The notes below the pieces were generated by a model that was not told the origin of the DNA, did not search any database, and saw only the letters and a program-made list of their open reading frames with translations. This document shows, piece by piece, positions 33,093-42,662 of a stretch of 64,000 nucleotides of DNA. The stretch comes from Gammaproteobacteria bacterium (lineage in GTDB: Bacteria; Pseudomonadota; Gammaproteobacteria; Burkholderiales; Rhodocyclaceae), in NCBI GenBank assembly GCA_018819515.1, contig JAHJPX010000003.1:151282-215281 (forward strand), read 5' to 3'. The translations under genes were made by a program, and so were the position numbers. Numbering within the stretch: position 1 is the first letter of the stretch; each line of letters begins with the position of its first letter.

Positions 33093-34991
33093 ATGCGTGT
33101 CCTTTCCGTCATTCCGCCGATGACGCAACTCAATGTTCCGTATCCCTCGACGGCCTATCTGACCGGCTTCCTCCGTTCGCGCGGAATCGACGCGGTGCAG
33201 GAGGATCTGGCGCTGGCGCTGGTGCTGAAGCTGTTTTCGCGCGCGGGGTTGCAGGCGTTGCATGCCGTGGTCGAAAAGCTGCCGCGCAAGCGGCGTACCG
33301 CCACGGCTGACTTTTTCCTGAGCGCATTCGATCGTTACGTCGACACCGTCGAAGCGGCCGTCGCTTTCCTGCAAGGGCGCGATCCCGGCCTCGCGCATCG
33401 CATTGCCCGCCGCGACTTTCTGCCGGAGGGACCGCGCTTCGCCCCGCTCGACAACTATGTGGACAACGAGTCTGGCGACGGTGGCGGCGATCCACTCGCC
33501 TGGGCCTTCGGAGCACTGGGCAGCACCGAGCGCGCACGCCACTTCGCTACGCTCTATCTCGACGACCTTGCCGATGTGGTGCGCGACGCGGTAGATGCGC
33601 GTTTCGAATTCGTTCGCTATGGCGAGTCGCTGGCGCAGAGCCAGCCCAGTTTCGATCCACTGGCGCAGGCGCTCGCCGCTCCGGAAAACATGATCGACCG
33701 GACGTTGCGCGAACTGAGCGTCGCGGCCATTGAGCGTCATCGTCCGCGACTCGTCGCGCTGTCTGTTCCTTTCCCGGGCGCCGTCTATGGTGCCTTCCGC
33801 GTAGCCCAGGCGATCAAGGCGCACGATCAATCCATCGTCACCGTGCTGGGCGGCGGCTTCGTCAATACCGAGCTGCGCGAACTCGCCGATCCGCGTGTGT
33901 TCGACTGCTTCGATTGCGTCACCCTCGATGCCGGCGAGTGGCCGCTACTGGCGCTTGTCGAGCACCTGCAAGGCAGGCGTACACGGGCGCAACTGGTGCG
34001 CACCTTCGTTCGCAAGGACGACAGGATTGATTACATCGCCGGCACCGACCCGGACTTCGCCTTCGCCGACACCGGCACGCCGACCTGGGACGGGCTGCCG
34101 CTCGACCGCTACCTCTCGGTGCTGGACATGCTCAACCCCATGCATCGCCTGTGGTCCGAGGCGGGCTGGAACAAGCTCACCGTCGCGCAGGGTTGCTACT
34201 GGAAGAAGTGCGCCTTCTGCGATGTCTCGCTCGACTATATCGCGCGCTACGAGGCGCTGGACGCGAAGGTGCTGGTCGACCGCATCGAGGCGGTGATCGC
34301 CGAGACCGGCCGCACGGGTTTCCACTTTGTCGACGAAGCCGCACCACCCAAGGCGCTGAAGGCGCTCGCCGATGAATTGAAGAAACGCAAGCGCGCCATT
34401 TCGTGGTGGGGCAACATCCGCTTCGAAAAATCATTCACGCCCGCGTTGTGCGCCGAACTCGCCGAAAGCGGTTGCATCGCCGTTTCCGGCGGGCTGGAAG
34501 TCGCTTCGGATCGGCTGCTCAAGCTGATGCAGAAAGGCGTCTCGGTCGAGCAGGTCGCGCGGGTCACGCGCGCCTTCTCGGATGCCGGCATCCTGGTGCA
34601 CGCCTACCTCATGTACGGCTTTCCGACCCAGACCGTGCAGGACACCGTCGACGCGCTCGAATACGTGCGCCAGCTATTTGCGGCCGGTTGCATCCAGTCC
34701 GGCTTCTTTCACCGCTTCGTGTGCACCGTGCATTCGCCAGTCGGCCTGCATCCCGAACGCTATGGCGTTACGCTGCAATCGCTACCGCCGACTACTTTCG
34801 CGCGTAACGACGTCGGCTTTACCGATCCCGTCGGGACCGATCATGGCGCGCTCGGCGTCGCGCTCAACAAGGCACTCTACAACTACATGCATGGCATCGG
34901 CCTCGACGAGGACGTGCGCAATTGGTTCGAAGACCTGCATGTGCCGAAGACCCGTGTGCCACGTCACTTCATCGAACGGGCGCTCGGCTGA
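33093..34991 (+). CDS. B12-binding-domain radical SAM protein
   Basis: 632 residues from the ATG at 33093; a GTG at 33066 would add nine. N-terminal cobalamin-binding-like fold (RVLSVIPPMTQLNVPYPSTAYL..., VTVLGGGFVNTEL ~250-262), then a radical SAM barrel. The cluster motif reads GCYWKKCAFCD (~372-382), spacing CX4CX2C rather than the canonical CX3CX2C. Barrel elements include FVDEAAPPKALKAL, WWGNIRFEKSF, SGGLEVASDRLL and YLMYGFPTQT. RKRRTATADFFLSAFDRY near residue 70 carries repeat copy 11. Substrate unknown; the gene stands alone after the tRNAs. Confidence 0.88.
   Translation: MRVLSVIPPMTQLNVPYPSTAYLTGFLRSRGIDAVQEDLALALVLKLFSRAGLQALHAVVEKLPRKRRTATADFFLSAFDRYVDTVEAAVAFLQGRDPGLAHRIARRDFLPEGPRFAPLDNYVDNESGDGGGDPLAWAFGALGSTERARHFATLYLDDLADVVRDAVDARFEFVRYGESLAQSQPSFDPLAQALAAPENMIDRTLRELSVAAIERHRPRLVALSVPFPGAVYGAFRVAQAIKAHDQSIVTVLGGGFVNTELRELADPRVFDCFDCVTLDAGEWPLLALVEHLQGRRTRAQLVRTFVRKDDRIDYIAGTDPDFAFADTGTPTWDGLPLDRYLSVLDMLNPMHRLWSEAGWNKLTVAQGCYWKKCAFCDVSLDYIARYEALDAKVLVDRIEAVIAETGRTGFHFVDEAAPPKALKALADELKKRKRAISWWGNIRFEKSFTPALCAELAESGCIAVSGGLEVASDRLLKLMQKGVSVEQVARVTRAFSDAGILVHAYLMYGFPTQTVQDTVDALEYVRQLFAAGCIQSGFFHRFVCTVHSPVGLHPERYGVTLQSLPPTTFARNDVGFTDPVGTDHGALGVALNKALYNYMHGIGLDEDVRNWFEDLHVPKTRVPRHFIERALG
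33291..33314 (-). repeat. Dispersed 24-bp repeat, copy 11
   Basis: Inside the radical SAM gene, coding RRTATADF. Perfect consensus on the minus strand with GT as the variable pair. Confidence 0.95.
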
Positions 34992-35001
34992 CGCCGTGAC
35001 G

Positions 35002-35253
35002 CTAGTGAATGGTGACAATCTCCAGGTCCGCCTCCAGCCCGACGATCGTATCGAGGACTTCGCCGATGATTTCCGATTCGGCGTCCGACCATTCGGCTTC
35101 CGGGTCGTCCGACGTAGTAGCCAGCGGCGCCAGATCGAAGTCCACATACTGGTCGCCAGCCTTGAGGGTCTGGATTCCTGACGGATGTTCGACCAGTTCC
35201 CAATCGTCGGGTATTTCAAGCTCGGCGCGGATGCTTACGATCAGGGTCTTCAT
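35002..35253 (-). CDS. Small acidic hypothetical protein
   Basis: 83 residues from the ATG at 35253, chosen because GGGAGC lies 7-8 bases upstream; a longer frame exists but lacks a ribosome site. Strongly acidic (SDDPEAEWSDAESEIIGEVLDTI), beginning with a beta-type MKTLIVSIRAELEIPDDW. No cysteine, no membrane segment. Family not recognised. Converges with the radical SAM gene. Confidence 0.6.
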   Translation of the reverse strand: MKTLIVSIRAELEIPDDWELVEHPSGIQTLKAGDQYVDFDLAPLATTSDDPEAEWSDAESEIIGEVLDTIVGLEADLEIVTIH

Positions 35254-35334
35254 TGCGATGCTCCCATGGCTAAACGCTAACTGTACGGGAATTTCGTCGC
35301 GAATCCACAATGTGCTTGACGTAGTACTTGCATT

Positions 35335-35967
35335 TCACACGTTTGGCTGCAGTTGGCCGCGCCGGCAGAAGCAGTAGAGGAACGACTGCAGGCGTCCGGT
35401 TGGCGTGACGTGCTCTTCGCGCTCGTGGCCGAGCAGTTCGAAGGATGCGCCGAATTCGCCGTGCAGGCGAGTGGCATCGTAGCGCATCACCGGCAGGCCG
35501 CTGCATTCGGTCGGGCCGTCCTCGGCGAACGTGGCGACGATGACGTGTCCGCCTGGTCGTACGGCGTGCAGTACCCGGCTAACGTAGGCGTCGCGTTGTT
35601 CGGGCGTGGTCAGGAAATGGAATACGGCGCGGTCGTGCCACAGGGCGTAGTGGCCATGCGGAAGCTCGATATCGGTGACGTCGCCCTCGATCCATCGCAC
35701 CGACTCGGCTCGCACGCCCAGGCGCGTGCGTGCGGTGGTTAGCGCGGCCCTGGAAAGATCCAGCACCGTCAGGTCGGCGTAGCCGTCGGCGAGTAGATCG
35801 TCTACAAGCACCGAGGCGCCGCCGCCGACGTCGATAACCGGCTCGTCCCTGGCGATGCCGAGCTTGCGGATCAGGTCCAGCGAGCGTTCGGCGTGTTCCT
35901 GGTACCAACTCACCGTGTCGATGGCGCGGCTGCCATAGACATTATCCCAGTGTGCTTTGTCGGGCAT
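35335..35967 (-). CDS. Class I SAM-dependent methyltransferase
   Basis: 210 residues. Rossmann methyltransferase: motif I VIDVGGGASVLVDDLLADG, acidic motif II LTVLDLSRAAL, motif III EGDVTDIEL, and HDRAVFHFLT and RPGGHVIVATFAEDGP. The start MPDKAHWDNVYGSRAIDTVSWYQEH matches small-molecule methyltransferases related to thiopurine S-methyltransferase/TehB. The end is Cys-rich (YCFCRRG). Substrate unknown; single gene. Confidence 0.88.
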   Translation of the reverse strand: MPDKAHWDNVYGSRAIDTVSWYQEHAERSLDLIRKLGIARDEPVIDVGGGASVLVDDLLADGYADLTVLDLSRAALTTARTRLGVRAESVRWIEGDVTDIELPHGHYALWHDRAVFHFLTTPEQRDAYVSRVLHAVRPGGHVIVATFAEDGPTECSGLPVMRYDATRLHGEFGASFELLGHEREEHVTPTGRLQSFLYCFCRRGQLQPNV

Positions 35968-36071
35968 GGCTTCTCCCGCACGGGGCGGAAACGAGAATGG
36001 CCGAATACTAACGCCAGCGGCGCCATACTATTCGTCGTGCGTGCAGCCCGCAGTCGGCGAAGCGCGTTGGC

Positions 36072-36311
36072 CTATATCGATTCGCATTCTCCCGTATCGC
36101 CGCTGCGGTGAATGTGTCCGGTCGCGCGGCGATAGGCGGGTAGTCCATTGGCGCGGACGTAGATGGCCTTGGCGACCTTCTCGTACGGCATTAGGTCGTC
36201 TTTGCGGGCGTCACCAGACGGGGCGGCGATTGGTCGCGCGTCCGGTCCCCCAAAACCGAATGTCGCCTGCACCGGATCGGAACTCGCGGAATTTGAAGTG
36301 GTCGGTTTCAT
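36072..36311 (-). CDS. Hypothetical protein, 79 aa
   Basis: AAAGGAGACAAC directly before the ATG at 36311 supports expression. It opens with a Ser/Thr/Ala-rich low-complexity stretch, then DDLMPYEKVAKAIYVRANGLPAYRRATGH and an ending HIHRSGDTGECESI. It contains no recognisable domain. The 36312-36509 gap upstream shows no further gene. Confidence 0.5.
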   Translation of the reverse strand: MKPTTSNSASSDPVQATFGFGGPDARPIAAPSGDARKDDLMPYEKVAKAIYVRANGLPAYRRATGHIHRSGDTGECESI

Positions 36312-36509
36312 GTTGTCTCCTTTATTCCACCACGCCGAGTGGCGATTGCCCAGAACGCGGCGGCTCGTGAAGCAGACCACCATGCGCCTATTCGCGCGGA
36401 AAGCAAGACAGTTGTTTCTATTCGCGGCTTGAGCTTGCCGCGGACGGGCTGGTTGGATGCTTGAGGGGGGCATTCATTCGCTCATTGGCGCCACGTCGAC
36501 CTGCCCGGG

Positions 36510-38477
36510 TCAGGCGCTTCCGCGGTATCCGCACACCCGGTTGCGCCCGGTACGCTTCGCGTCGTATAGCGCGGTGTCGGCCTGGTTGAGCAGGGTATCG
36601 ATATTCGTCGGCGTATCCGGAACTTCCGCGACGCCGATCGATACCGTGAATTGCAGCGGCAGGCCATGCTCCAGGGAGAGCCGCGCATGCTCGACGAGTT
36701 GCCGGATTCTTTCCGCGACGCCCACGGCCTGCTCATGGCTAGTCTGCGGCAGAAGGATGGCGAATTCTTCGCCGCCGACGCGACCGACGGTGTCGAATGT
36801 CCGCAATGTCTGCTGGCAGAGCCTGGCGAATTCCTTGAGAACATTATCGCCGACCCGGTGCCCGTGGGTGTCGTTGACTGCCTTGAAATGATCGATGTCG
36901 AGCATCAATATCGCCAGCGGGTTGCCGTAGCGCGTGGCGCGGGACAGCTCGCGTTCCGCAATTTCCAGGAAGCTGCGACGGTTGTGCAGTCCGGTCAGCG
37001 AGTCCGTCATGGCCAGGTGTTCCAGTTGCCGTTCTGACTGCTTCTGCTGCGTGACGTCGTAGAACCAGCCAAGTACCGCCGGCTCGCCTTCGTAGGTCAG
37101 CATCAGGTAGGAGGCCGAAGCCCACTTGGGCTGGCCGTCGGGCATCGTGAGTTCGACGAGCCGATGCCTCACCTGGCCGCCTTGCGCAAGAACCGCCAGC
37201 ACTCCGGGATATTCGTCCGCGTTTGCGTAGTAACTGCCGGGGTTCACCTCAAGCATTGCTTCCGGACTCGACTGAATCAGTTCGGCGTAGCGCTGGTTCG
37301 CAAACAGGACCTTGCGCCCGCCTTCCCCCGCGATCCGGACCGCGATAGGGCTGGTTTCGAGCATGAGCCGCAACCGCGCCTCGCTTTCGCGCAGGGCTTC
37401 CTCGTCGTGCCGGCGTTCCGTGATGTCCTCGACGATCCCGATGCCGCCGTCCTGGTCGCGATTGGGACCGAGCAGCGGCGAACAGGACATGGAGATCCAG
37501 AGCCGTTTGCCCGACAAGGTGGTGACATACTCGCCTTCGTAGGTTTCGGTAGCTCCGCCAAGCGCATTTTCCAGCGCTGCCAGCACGCGCCGGTCGTTCA
37601 ACGACCTCATGTCGAGGCCGAGCAGGCGCTCCTTTGGGACTTCAAGTATCTCGGCGAAGCGTTCGTTGCAGTAAGTGATGATCAGATCGTTGTTGTAATG
37701 CAGAATGCCGGTCGGCGAGTGTTGGAGGATCAACCGGTATCGCTCCTCGCTTTCCGCCAGCGCGGCATCCTTCTCCTGCAATTTCGCGACCATTTCCCGG
37801 GCCTGGTCGCGGGCACGTTCCACCGTGGTCAGCAGCGCCTGCTGTTCCAGCCTCAACCGTATCGCCGTGCCGACTGTCTCGTTCAGCGAAGCGGCTCCCC
37901 TGAGAACGATCACCAGCAAGAAGATCGTCATGATGCCAAAAGCCCAATCGAGGGGGGTTGCCGCGTTCAGCAGCACGGCGGAGGCCATCGGCAGCAGCAT
38001 CAATAGTGCGAATCCCCGGTATACGTTGAGCACGGGCCCAAGCGATGCGACGCCGCCGGCGACAGTTCCCGAGATGACCAATCCGGTGAACAGGTAGATT
38101 TCCTCCGGCGCGCGCCACATGAAGAGAAATGCGCCTATTCCCCAGACGCCGGCGGCAAACAGGGTGCTCAGAAAGAATCGCCGCAGCCAGAGTTCTGTCG
38201 CCTCCGGGTCAGGCGCGGCGCGCCGATAAGCCCGAACCAGGACGAAGCGTATGCCGGCGATGGCGATCAGGGCGGCCGCCCAGGAGACGGCAAGGCTCGC
38301 GGGAATCCCGAGGGTGAAATTGATATAGGCCAGCAGCGACGCGTTAATGGCATTCGCGATGACCGGAACGGGCGCGTTTCGGTACAGCAGGGCAACCTGG
38401 TGGCTGCGAATCAGGGGTTCGATCCCCGCTGCCGGTGGTGTCGATCCTTCCTCGTTCATACCATTAGCATGACGCAT
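36510..38477 (-). CDS. Membrane PAS-PAS-GGDEF diguanylate cyclase
   Basis: 655 residues; an internal ATG at 38459 is an alternative start. N-terminal six-helix membrane sensor (~residues 35-200), coiled coil (~210-245), PAS domains (~245-365 and ~370-490: YRLILQHSPTGILHYNND, LRLMLETSPIAVRIAGEGG) and a C-terminal GGDEF domain with DSLTGLHNRRSF and active-site RVGGEEFAILLP. The GGEEF signature is intact, so it should make c-di-GMP. No inhibitory RxxD site is visible four residues before it. Confidence 0.92.
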   Translation of the reverse strand: MRHANGMNEEGSTPPAAGIEPLIRSHQVALLYRNAPVPVIANAINASLLAYINFTLGIPASLAVSWAAALIAIAGIRFVLVRAYRRAAPDPEATELWLRRFFLSTLFAAGVWGIGAFLFMWRAPEEIYLFTGLVISGTVAGGVASLGPVLNVYRGFALLMLLPMASAVLLNAATPLDWAFGIMTIFLLVIVLRGAASLNETVGTAIRLRLEQQALLTTVERARDQAREMVAKLQEKDAALAESEERYRLILQHSPTGILHYNNDLIITYCNERFAEILEVPKERLLGLDMRSLNDRRVLAALENALGGATETYEGEYVTTLSGKRLWISMSCSPLLGPNRDQDGGIGIVEDITERRHDEEALRESEARLRLMLETSPIAVRIAGEGGRKVLFANQRYAELIQSSPEAMLEVNPGSYYANADEYPGVLAVLAQGGQVRHRLVELTMPDGQPKWASASYLMLTYEGEPAVLGWFYDVTQQKQSERQLEHLAMTDSLTGLHNRRSFLEIAERELSRATRYGNPLAILMLDIDHFKAVNDTHGHRVGDNVLKEFARLCQQTLRTFDTVGRVGGEEFAILLPQTSHEQAVGVAERIRQLVEHARLSLEHGLPLQFTVSIGVAEVPDTPTNIDTLLNQADTALYDAKRTGRNRVCGYRGSA

Positions 38478-38621
38478 TTCTGGCGATGGTAAGGCTGGAA
38501 TTTACTCGCAATTCGCTGCCTTTTCGTTGGGGCAGCCCGGGAATCCAGCGCAGGGCGTCATGAAGGCCGATGAGGTGGATAATAGACAACCTGACGCTTT
38601 CTTTCGGGGTCTCCTTCCGAT

Positions 38622-39455
38622 ATGCGACATGTACGACTGGTTTTCCTGCTTCTTGCCGCCGCGGCGGTGATTTTCGCTTCCTGGATGGCGCCGCTGGACC
38701 CGCCAGCCGCGGAGCGCGTCGATGCCGGCCTCAAACGAGCGCTGGTCAGCTTCGCCAGCGCACGGGCGCTGAACGCCGTCATCTCGATGGTGCAGGGCAC
38801 CGAGGTCTCGGCGCAGCCGATGGGCTTCGGCGTCGTATTCACGCCGGGCCAGGTGCTGGATCCGGTCAACGACCTTGTCGAGACGTTTGCCGACGCGATG
38901 CTCGCCGCCAGTGTTGCCTTCGGCGTCGAGAAAGTGCTCATTTCGGTGGGCGGTTACTGGCTGGTGTCGCTGCTGCTGTCCGTCGTCGCGTTGGTCTGGG
39001 CTGTGACGCACGTTTACTCGCAGGCTTCGCCGGTCTGGTTGTCGCGGTTGTTGCTGATCCTGCTGATGGTGCGCTTCGCCATGCCTGCCGTCACGCTCGG
39101 CAGCGACCTCTTGTTCGAGAAGTTTCTCGCCGCCGACTACGCGGCGAACCAGCAGGCCATCGACGTTGCCTCGGGCCAGATGGAGTCCAGCCAGCCGCCG
39201 GTTGCCACGACCACCGAGGAAGGTAGCCTGATCGACCGCATGAAGGGCTGGTTGGCGGATAAGGACCTCGATGTGTCTGCGCGCTTCGAAGCGCTGAAGC
39301 AGACGGCCGAGAAGATCACCGAGCGGGTCATCAGCCTCATCGTGATCTTCCTGCTCCAGACCCTGATCATCCCGCTCCTGCTGCTCTGGGCGCTGTACAG
39401 TGCCGGGAAAGGCGCTTTGGCAACGGCCTGGGTGCCGGCGCCGCGAACCAGGTAG
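38622..39455 (+). CDS. Hypothetical multi-helix membrane protein
   Basis: 277 residues. N-terminal signal or anchor helix (LVFLLLAAAAVIFASW), a soluble stretch (~25-110), two helices (~112-130 and ~140-165), a second soluble coiled-coil-like stretch (~165-245) and a final helix (VISLIVIFLLQTLIIPLLLLWAL). No motif recognised. It is followed 34 bp later by alanine dehydrogenase. Confidence 0.6.
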   Translation: MRHVRLVFLLLAAAAVIFASWMAPLDPPAAERVDAGLKRALVSFASARALNAVISMVQGTEVSAQPMGFGVVFTPGQVLDPVNDLVETFADAMLAASVAFGVEKVLISVGGYWLVSLLLSVVALVWAVTHVYSQASPVWLSRLLLILLMVRFAMPAVTLGSDLLFEKFLAADYAANQQAIDVASGQMESSQPPVATTTEEGSLIDRMKGWLADKDLDVSARFEALKQTAEKITERVISLIVIFLLQTLIIPLLLLWALYSAGKGALATAWVPAPRTR

Positions 39456-39489
39456 CGCCTTTCGTTCCCGTAAAGGAAGGAGAGCTTCG

Positions 39490-40620
39490 ATGCATGTCGG
39501 CGTCCCCAGAGAAATCAAGAACCACGAGTACCGCGTCGGCCTTACGCCCGCCGGTGTGCGCGAACTTTGCCGCCGGGGGCATCGGATCACGGTCGAGACC
39601 CGCGCGGGCGCGGTGATCGGTTTTCCGGACGAGCATTACGTTGCCGCTGGCGCAAACATCGCGGCATCGGCGAAGGATATCTTCGCCGGTGTCGACATGA
39701 TCATCAAGGTCAAGGAACCCCAGCCTGTCGAATACCGCCAACTCCGCCCGGGCCAGATTCTTTACACCTACCTGCACCTGGCGCCGGACCCGGAGCAGAC
39801 GAAGGGGCTGATCGAGAGCGGCGCCATCTGCATCGCCTATGAAACGGTTACCGACGAGTTTGGCGGCCTGCCCCTGCTGGCCCCGATGTCGGAGGTGGCC
39901 GGACGGATGTCAATCCAGGCGGCCGCCAGGGCGCTGGAGAGTTCGCAGGGTGGGTCCGGCGTCCTGCTCGGCGGCGTGCCCGGCGTTGCGCCGGCGCATG
40001 TCACTGTGATCGGCGGCGGCGTGGTCGGCATCAACGCCGCGCGCATGGCGCTCGGCCTGGGCGCCGACGTCACTATTCTCGATCGTTCGCTGCCGCGCCT
40101 GCGCCAGATCGACAACGACTTCGAGGGCCGCCTCCGCACGCTGTTCTCCACTCGGGACGCGATCGAGGCAGAACTCAAGCTAGCCGACGCCGTCGTCGGC
40201 GCCGTGTTGATTCCTGGCGCGGCGGCCCCGAAGCTGGTCACCCGCGACATGCTCAAGCTGATGAAGCCTGGTTCCGTGCTGGTCGACGTCGCCATCGACC
40301 AGGGCGGATGCGCCGAAACCTCGCGTGCGACCACGCACCACGAACCGACCTACGTGGTCGACGGCGTCACGCACTATTGCGTCGCCAACATGCCCGGTGG
40401 CGTCGCCCGCACCTCCACCGTGGCGCTGACCAACGCCACGCTCGCGCACGCGATCGCCATCGCCGACAAAGGTGTGCGACGGGCGCTCGAAGATGACCTT
40501 CATCTGCGTGCGGGCCTGAACGTCTGCCTGGGAAAGGTCACTTGCGAACCAGTGGCGCGCGATCTGGGCCTTGAGTACGTTGCAGCCGAAGCGGCGCTCG
40601 CGGAGTTGCCAAGCATTTAG
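39490..40620 (+). CDS. ald: Alanine dehydrogenase
   Basis: 376 residues, AAGGAAGGAG upstream of the ATG. NAD-dependent interconversion of alanine and pyruvate plus ammonium. Features: N-terminal MHVGVPREIKNHEYRVGLTP, catalytic Lys in IIKVKEPQ, His in TYLHLAPD, NAD-binding VTVIGGGVVGINAA, and the signature AAPKLVTRDMLKLMKPGSVLVDVAIDQGG. Length is standard (~371). Confidence 0.95.
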   Translation: MHVGVPREIKNHEYRVGLTPAGVRELCRRGHRITVETRAGAVIGFPDEHYVAAGANIAASAKDIFAGVDMIIKVKEPQPVEYRQLRPGQILYTYLHLAPDPEQTKGLIESGAICIAYETVTDEFGGLPLLAPMSEVAGRMSIQAAARALESSQGGSGVLLGGVPGVAPAHVTVIGGGVVGINAARMALGLGADVTILDRSLPRLRQIDNDFEGRLRTLFSTRDAIEAELKLADAVVGAVLIPGAAAPKLVTRDMLKLMKPGSVLVDVAIDQGGCAETSRATTHHEPTYVVDGVTHYCVANMPGGVARTSTVALTNATLAHAIAIADKGVRRALEDDLHLRAGLNVCLGKVTCEPVARDLGLEYVAAEAALAELPSI

Positions 40621-40865
40621 CGCAGCGCTTGGCCGTTTTCCGTTCATCGCGGCCCGCTGCCTACACAATTTTCTGGTGCTCGTTTGTCGGCTTGGGACAA
40701 AACTACTCACGCTTCGTCATGTGCGCATGGCGGGTGTTTCCTCTATGCCGGCATTCACCCTCGTCACATGTCAGGCAGACATCGAAATACCTGGACCGGA
40801 CCAGTCCTCGGTTGTACTACCGCAAACCGGTTGCGCAGGATGCGGACATGCTCGAAGCCAACCCC

Positions 40866-41420
40866 CTAAAATGGCGAATCAAGTTTCGAGAAAGGCGGCA
40901 AACAGCTATCTCGCTCGGAAAGAATGGCCTCCTCGCCCGAAACTCCCCAATTGATCTGGAGATCCGGATCGTTCCAGATGATACCCACCTCGTCGGTGGG
41001 ACTGTAATAGGCTGTGGTCTTGAAATTCACTTCGGTGCACGGAGCGGTCGTGATAAAGCCATGGGCGAAGCCTGGGGGGATCCAAAGAAGCTCAAGGCGT
41101 TCTTCACTCAGATCGATGCTTATGTGCTGACCATATGTATGTGAAGCTCGGCGAACATCCACTGCAATGTCGCGAATTGATCCTCTGACGACACGCAACA
41201 ACTTGCCTTGCGCGTTGGGTGGTCTTTGGAAATGTAGCGCGCGAACAGTGTTGACGCTTGTAGAACGGCTGAGATTGTCCTGTACGAACGGCAGATTTAG
41301 TCCAAACCGGTCCGCAAGCAGTCTCTCGTTAAATAGCTCCGCGAAGCAGCCTCGAGAATCTTCAAAGCACTGCAGTGTGATAATGCAGACATCAGGTATT
41401 GAAAGCCTGCGGATTTCCAT
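40866..41420 (-). CDS. rfbC: dTDP-4-dehydrorhamnose 3,5-epimerase-like protein
   Basis: 184 residues from the ATG at 41420, where the family start MEIRRLSIPDV aligns. Cupin epimerase: EDSRGCFAELFNE, catalytic His in TVRALHFQRPPNAQGKLLRVVRGSIRDIAVDVR and Tyr in TTAYYSP. It would make dTDP-4-keto-L-rhamnose for surface glycans. rfbA, rfbB and rfbD are not adjacent, so it is isolated. It sits in an AT-richer patch with a glycosyltransferase and a Gfo/Idh enzyme. Confidence 0.88.
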   Translation of the reverse strand: MEIRRLSIPDVCIITLQCFEDSRGCFAELFNERLLADRFGLNLPFVQDNLSRSTSVNTVRALHFQRPPNAQGKLLRVVRGSIRDIAVDVRRASHTYGQHISIDLSEERLELLWIPPGFAHGFITTAPCTEVNFKTTAYYSPTDEVGIIWNDPDLQINWGVSGEEAILSERDSCLPPFSKLDSPF

Positions 41421-41651
41421 TGAAGGGCCTCGCGTTGACGCGTTACGATTGGATGAAATATTGCGTATTCGGCTGGCGACCTTAACCTCGATCAAGTCCA
41501 GATATGGCGTTTTTCCAGGAATTGTAAATGAGCCGGGCAACTCAACAGAAGAACGTCGCGAACACAGCGAAGCAATTGGGCAAAGAGACAGGTGGGGTTA
41601 TGTTATGGACTTGATCGCTCATTAGTCATCTGCTCTGGGATAGTATTGCGT

Positions 41652-42662
41652 ATGCTCGTATCAATAATCCTGCCACTTTATAATTCGCAAAAGTACATTC
41701 GAGATACGCTCGAATCGGTTTGCGCCCAAACATATACAAATTGGGAATTGATTGTCGTCGATGACGGTAGCCCTGACGACAGCGGAGACATATGTCGCTC
41801 CCGCGGCGACGAGCGTATTCGGGTGTTCACCCGGCGGAATACCGGTTCCTGCCGGGCGAGGAACTTTGGCATAACGCAGGCACGGGGCAACGTCATAGCG
41901 TTTATCGATCACGACGACATCTGGCTTCCTCGAAAACTCGAGGCGCATCTTCGACATCTGGAAGATGATCCCACAGTGGGTGTGAGTTATTGCCCGAGTT
42001 CATTTATCGATGCAGAGGGTAAGCCGCTCGGGCTTTATCAGGTACCGAAACTCTCAAACATCGATGGACGTGAAATTCTGTGTCGGAACCCCATCGGCAA
42101 CGGATCTGTTCCATTGATCAGGCGCGAGGCCCTGGAACAGACGAAATTTGAAGTCACCCGCGATGGCAAACAGGAAACCATGTATTTTGACGATGAAAGC
42201 ATGGGCTGGGAGGATGTCGAGCTTTGGTTTCGCATCTCTCAGCAGACCGACTGGCGGTTTGCCGGCATACCGGACTGTCTGACGCTGTACAGGATCGTCG
42301 AGGACGGTATTGCCGGCAATCCGGAAAAGAAGCAAGCCAGTTTTGAGCGCGGCCTGAAAAGAGCCGCTCGTTATGCGCCTGAGTTCATCTCGCAATATGG
42401 GGCTGCGGCTCGGGCCTATCACCTGCGCTACCTGTCGCGGCGTTTGATCAATTCCGGAAACGGACCGAGGGCGCGGGCCTACATCAACAGGGCGCTCGGC
42501 TCATTTCCCGGAATCGTCATCGAGGAGCCGACGCGGACGCTCGTAACAATAGCCGCGGCCTATACCATGAGCTTTTTGCCCAAATCGGTTTATGGTCGGT
42601 TGAAAGCAACTGCGGTGGGATTGGCCAGTGAGATTCAGCGACGGAAGCTCAGGGAACGTTGA
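41652..42662 (+). CDS. Family 2 glycosyltransferase
   Basis: 336 residues from the ATG at 41652. GT-A fold: VSIILPLYNSQKYIRDTLESV, VVDDGSPDDS (nucleotide-binding Asp), NTGSCRARNFGI, and the DxD-type FIDHDDIWLP; base region ESMGWEDVELWFRISQ. The C-terminal ~100 residues are helical with basic residues. Likely a surface-polysaccharide glycosyltransferase; donor and acceptor are unknown. The next gene overlaps its stop, so they are co-expressed. Composition is AT-richer than the flanks. Confidence 0.9.
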   Translation: MLVSIILPLYNSQKYIRDTLESVCAQTYTNWELIVVDDGSPDDSGDICRSRGDERIRVFTRRNTGSCRARNFGITQARGNVIAFIDHDDIWLPRKLEAHLRHLEDDPTVGVSYCPSSFIDAEGKPLGLYQVPKLSNIDGREILCRNPIGNGSVPLIRREALEQTKFEVTRDGKQETMYFDDESMGWEDVELWFRISQQTDWRFAGIPDCLTLYRIVEDGIAGNPEKKQASFERGLKRAARYAPEFISQYGAAARAYHLRYLSRRLINSGNGPRARAYINRALGSFPGIVIEEPTRTLVTIAAAYTMSFLPKSVYGRLKATAVGLASEIQRRKLRER

